Source: an uncultured Clostridia bacterium
Lineage (GTDB): Bacteria; Bacillota; Clostridia; Oscillospirales; Oscillospiraceae
DNA length: 15,937 nucleotides
Assembly: GCA_932222125.1 (NCBI GenBank)
Contig: CAKNZJ010000254.1
Location: forward strand, 1 to 15,937
Reading direction: 5' to 3'
Shown here: positions 14,169-15,937 of the stretch, in pieces
Layout of the letters: the number at the start of each line of letters is the position of its first letter
How positions within the stretch are numbered: the first letter of the stretch is position 1
Position numbers and translations under genes: made by a program
Notes under the pieces: generated by a model
Databases searched by the model: none
Seen by the model: only the letters and a program-made list of their open reading frames with translations
Told to the model about the DNA's origin: nothing

Positions 14169-14580
14169 CTATGATCTGCACCTGCCCATCCGTTGCTAAA
14201 ACTTCCGGCTTATCCCTCCACCTATCTGAGCGGCGGTTTTTCAGCCAGAATATCTGAGCAGTGGTATCTGGCGGGATGTGCTTCAGCGTCTGAATCACCT
14301 TCACGCCATCTTTACCCGAACGCTCAACCCGCTCCTCCTGATAATCATAGCCCAGCGCTCGTTTTAGCAAAGCATTTTCTACCTGTATATCAACGACTTC
14401 CTTCCCCTTTTTTAGGGCCTTAGAAATCTTAGAAAAGCGCTTTTTCCAATCGTAGAGGGTGCCAGCTGCAATGCCCATGTTGTGGGAGATTTGTTCATCT
14501 GTCAGCCCATCACGAGCCCACCCCTCTAACAGCGTCAGCCCGTCCTCGGTCAGCCAATATTCAAACTTTCCACTGGCCAC
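14158..14580 (-). CDS. terS: terminase small subunit
   Basis: The product starts best at GTG 14578-14580, behind GAGAGGTGG, giving MASGKFEYWLTEDGLTLLEGWARDGLTDEQISHNMGIAAGTLYDWKKRF. A TTG at 14601 would add seven residues but lacks a good ribosome site. The N-terminal helix-turn-helix (about residues 20-45) would bind the pac/cos site. The middle VENALLKRALGYDYQEERVE and the C-terminal PDTTAQIFWLKNRRSDRWRDK are typical of TerS, including the TerL-contact end. It lies 32 bases after tRNA-Glu. Confidence 0.9.
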   Translation of the reverse strand: MASGKFEYWLTEDGLTLLEGWARDGLTDEQISHNMGIAAGTLYDWKKRFSKISKALKKGKEVVDIQVENALLKRALGYDYQEERVERSGKDGVKVIQTLKHIPPDTTAQIFWLKNRRSDRWRDKPEVLATDGQVQIIDDI

Positions 14581-14612
14581 ACTCCACCACCTCTCAGTCA
14601 AAATCTATCTAG

Positions 14613-14684
14613 TGACGCATATGGGATTTGAACCCATGCTCCCACCGCGAAAGGGCGGTGTCTTAACCACTTGACTAATGCGCC
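14613..14684 (-). tRNA. tRNA-Glu (anticodon TTC)
   Basis: The minus strand folds into a full cloverleaf: acceptor GGCGCAT with ATGCGTC (one G-T pair), a D arm, an anticodon stem CCGCC/GGTGG around loop CTTTCGC (T33, anticodon TTC), and a T arm ATGGG-TTCAAAT-CCCAT. The discriminator base is A and no CCA is encoded. G37 is less common than A37 but acceptable. It supplies a glutamate tRNA, probably co-transcribed ahead of the terminase genes. Confidence 0.93.
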
Positions 14685-14775
14685 ATATGGGGCCGGGAGA
14701 CGGGTCCGCCCCGCCACATCCTCGCCGCCGTTTCCACGGCTGCGGCCTGGGCTTCTGCTCTGCACCCGGCATATG
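14684..14775 (-). other. GC-rich foldable element between the two tRNA genes
   Basis: On the minus strand CATATG plus CCGGG at one end can pair with CCCGG plus CATATG at the other, closing about 92 bases. Inside are a GCCGT-GGAA-ACGGC hairpin with a GNRA-type loop and a CGGG-GCGGA-CCCG hairpin. It has no TTCRA T-loop and no 7-base anticodon loop, so it is not an ordinary tRNA. It may be a structured RNA, a tRNA-processing spacer or a degenerate tRNA. The remaining spacer 14776-14973 shows nothing I recognise. Confidence 0.3.
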
Positions 14776-14973
14776 GGCACGCATCTTTCCGGCTCACAAG
14801 GTCCGTTGGCGGCGTGTCTGCCTCCCTCTCGTTGTGGGATATCCGGCGTCACTCTCCGTCGTGTCACAGTTACTATCGGTCTGTAATCCGTCCGGCTTTC
14901 ACGGATGGGAGCGGCCCAGCCTGTACTGCACCCTTTGAAACCATTTTCGTGTGCCCGCGCAGAGCAAAGTGTT

Positions 14974-15046
14974 TGCCACTGGCTGGATTTGAACCAGCGT
15001 CGTCCGAGTTATTCTCCCAGAGCTCTCCCAGCTGAGCTACAGCGGC
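14974..15046 (-). tRNA. tRNA-like gene with aberrant anticodon loop (isotype unresolved)
   Basis: The minus strand gives acceptor GCCGCTG/CAGTGGC (one G-T pair), TA, D arm GCTC-AGCTGGGA-GAGC, anticodon stem CTGGG/CTCGG (two wobble pairs), variable loop ACGAC and T arm GCTGG-TTCAAAT-CCAGC with discriminator A. All parts fit except the anticodon loop AGAATAA. It has G at position 33 instead of the universal T, and positions 34-36 read AAT (nominally Ile AUU, a rare unmodified form in bacteria). In addition GAG/CTC could pair into the loop. It may be a decaying tRNA or a non-decoding tRNA-like RNA. Confidence 0.6.
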
Positions 15047-15139
15047 ATATGCGCCCGATATTCTCCGCCTCGGGGCCGGGCGGCATGTCAAGAAAAGGAG
15101 GTTGCCACATGGATATGCCCGCCACACATCCACAATAGC

Positions 15140-15173
15140 ATTATAGCACAGACAAAACGGACAAAACGGACAA
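15140..15173 (-). promoter_or_regulatory. probable late promoter with three 9-bp direct repeats
   Basis: On the minus strand TATAAT (15140-15145), preceded by TGC as an extended -10, lies next to three tandem 9-mers TTGTCCGTT, TTGTCCGTT, TTGTCTGTG (15147-15173). No usable -35 hexamer is found at 16-18 bases. This combination of a good -10, a missing -35 and direct repeats is typical of an activator-dependent promoter. It sits right after the stop of the sigma-like regulator gene and before the tRNAs and terminase, where phage late promoters lie. The rest of 15047-15139 holds a possible hairpin (15079-15086 with 15115-15123). Confidence 0.6.
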
Positions 15174-15175
15174 GT

Positions 15176-15571
15176 TTAGTTCCGTTCTAAATAGCGTTTC
15201 ACCACCTTGCGACACCCATCCCCAGTGTTCCCCCCACCGATACAGGCCGCCACCTGGCGCCAGGGCAATCCGTTGACAAAACGCAGCTGAAATATCTGCC
15301 GGGTCAGGCTGTCATCAATACCCGCTATGTACCGCTCCAGGCGGCTGCGCTCATAGAGGCATTGCCGAAGCTTGGCCTCAATGATCCCCCGCAAGTCAGC
15401 GATCTCTGCCGCATACCGCCCCACCTTGTCCACTGCACCGGGGCCATATGGCATCCCGGTGATAGCCTGTGCCCCAGGCAAGGCCCTGGCCTCCAGTTCC
15501 TGGAGGCGGAGCTTGTCCATTTCTATCTCCCGGTTGAGGTAGTACAGCTGGGACAGTTCCTTTAGCGTCAT
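15176..15571 (-). CDS. sigma-region-4-like late transcription activator (ArpU/RinA-type)
   Basis: The 131-residue protein has an N-terminal helical/coiled-coil half (residues 1-85: LNREIEMDKLRLQELEARAL ... EIADLRGIIEAKLRQCLYERSRLERYI) and a C-terminal helix-turn-helix like sigma-70 region 4 (LTRQIFQLRFVNGLPWRQVAACIGGGNTGDGCRKVVKRYLER). Such proteins lie just before the terminase genes in Gram-positive phages and switch on late transcription. The ATG overlaps the upstream stop as ATGA. The direct repeats just after its stop are a likely binding site. No sigma region 2 is present, so it probably acts as an activator rather than a full sigma factor. Confidence 0.8.
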   Translation of the reverse strand: MTLKELSQLYYLNREIEMDKLRLQELEARALPGAQAITGMPYGPGAVDKVGRYAAEIADLRGIIEAKLRQCLYERSRLERYIAGIDDSLTRQIFQLRFVNGLPWRQVAACIGGGNTGDGCRKVVKRYLERN

Positions 15572-15762
15572 TGGCTCTCCTCCCTGATTTTCTTGATTCC
15601 GTTGCTCTCTGGAATCACCTGAGGCATAGCCTGTTGGTCAGGCACCACCTCCACCGATACCACACTGGCGCTGCCAAACCGCTCTAAATACATGGCCAAG
15701 TCCTCTTTGATGCCTATGGCTTGTCCCTCGGGAGCGTCCACCTCAACGGTAATCACCAGCAT
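15568..15762 (-). CDS. 64-aa hypothetical phage protein
   Basis: The ORF starts at ATG 15760-15762 behind GAGAGGGTGG and ends overlapping the activator start (ATGA). The sequence MLVITVEVDAPEGQAIGIKEDLAMYLERFGSASVVSVEVVPDQ reads as strand-helix-strand, a small alpha/beta fold, followed by a polar tail. I do not recognise the family. Coupling to the late activator suggests co-expression in the middle phase of infection. Confidence 0.7.
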   Translation of the reverse strand: MLVITVEVDAPEGQAIGIKEDLAMYLERFGSASVVSVEVVPDQQAMPQVIPESNGIKKIREESQ

Positions 15763-15804
15763 TGCCTATCCACCCTCTCTCAAAATCAGTACATACCCGC
15801 CCTA

Positions 15805-15937
15805 CTACAGCATGCGCTGTTCCAGCCGGAGCAGCTTTTCATTCTTCACGCGCCCAACATCCTTGTGGATATCAAACATAAGCTTGATCTGCTCCAGCAT
15901 GATCTCCACATCTGCCACCTCCTCCGCGATGGCTAAG
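15805..15937 (-). CDS. MazG-like nucleotide pyrophosphohydrolase (C-terminal part)
   Basis: The 43 residues visible (LAIAEEVADVEIMLEQIKLMFDIHKDVGRVKNEKLLRLEQRML) end at TAG 15805-15807 and run off the window edge. EEVADVEIMLEQI carries the EExxD metal-binding pattern of the all-alpha NTP pyrophosphohydrolase (MazG/dUTPase-like) superfamily, which phages use to clean or reshape nucleotide pools. Only the second metal-binding helix and the tail are present here, so the subfamily is uncertain. Confidence 0.7.
   Translation of the reverse strand, partial: LAIAEEVADVEIMLEQIKLMFDIHKDVGRVKNEKLLRLEQRML

Noticed and set aside
14598..14867. 89-codon minus-strand frame across tRNA-Glu
   Set aside because: It reads through the tRNA gene, has no ribosome site, and its product is Arg/Gly/Pro-rich low-quality sequence.
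14685..14973. A third tRNA in the spacer
   Set aside because: No T-loop TTCRA with flanking 5-bp stem and no 7-base anticodon loop were found.
14974..15046. Idea that the odd tRNA suppresses the ochre codon in the tape measure gene
   Set aside because: A UAA suppressor needs anticodon TTA, which is not in the loop AGAATAA in any register. Normal genes here (large terminase, RHH repressor) also end in TAA.
1..15937. CRISPR array, insertion sequence or integrase
   Set aside because: No regularly spaced direct repeats and no transposase or recombinase motifs were found on either strand. The inverted repeats at 2460 and 4414 have no enclosed transposase.

Overview
The window is the structural half of an integrated or free siphovirus-type phage genome. 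Almost everything is coded on the minus strand, so the biological order runs from high to low coordinates. The gene families (PBSX-like large terminase, SPP1 Gp6-like portal, minor capsid protein 2, GP20-type scaffold, Gp15 tail chaperone), the strong AGGAGG-type ribosome binding sites, a GC content near 50% and the Bro-N/KilAC antirepressor all suggest a temperate phage of a gut Clostridia host, probably Oscillospiraceae/Flavonifractor-like. The host assignment is inference.

Layout in transcription order. 15937-15176: the end of the early/middle region, with the C-terminus of a MazG-like pyrophosphohydrolase, a small unknown protein, and a sigma-region-4-like late activator. 15175-14602: a non-coding segment with a likely late promoter that has three 9-bp direct repeats upstream of an extended -10, one tRNA-like gene with an aberrant anticodon loop, a GC-rich foldable stretch, and a clean tRNA-Glu. 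14580-9882: packaging and portal genes (small and large terminase, a small coiled-coil protein, the portal, and a minor head protein with a C-terminal BECR-type nuclease domain). 9885-7880: two small proteins, scaffold and major capsid. 7880-5468: a small coiled-coil protein, head-tail connectors, two minor capsid/neck proteins and the tail tube. 5471-4456: two tail assembly proteins. Most of these genes overlap by 1-13 bases, often as ATGA or GTGA, so they are probably translationally coupled.

The tail chaperone and the tape measure gene are normally neighbours. Here about 2 kb of accessory DNA (2460-4433) lies between them, bounded by a 20-bp inverted repeat with 19/20 matches. It has two transcription units. 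One is a lipoprotein gene with its own sigma-70 promoter and a strong terminator, a typical moron layout. The other has a strong promoter buried in a 13-bp-arm inverted repeat, a ribbon-helix-helix repressor, a 49-aa ORF and a Bro-N/KilAC antirepressor, and ends in another terminator. Between the repressor and the 49-aa ORF, the opposite strand carries a consensus promoter followed about 70 nt later by a terminator-like hairpin. This layout closely resembles the immI region of phage P22 (arc, antisense sar RNA, ant), which also lies among late genes. It is the most interesting system in the window.

The tape measure gene at the left edge has one in-frame ochre codon at residue 48 and otherwise an open frame of 804 codons. 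Unless this is a sequencing error, the phage is probably unable to make a normal tail. The last three bases of the window look like the start codon of the next tail gene.
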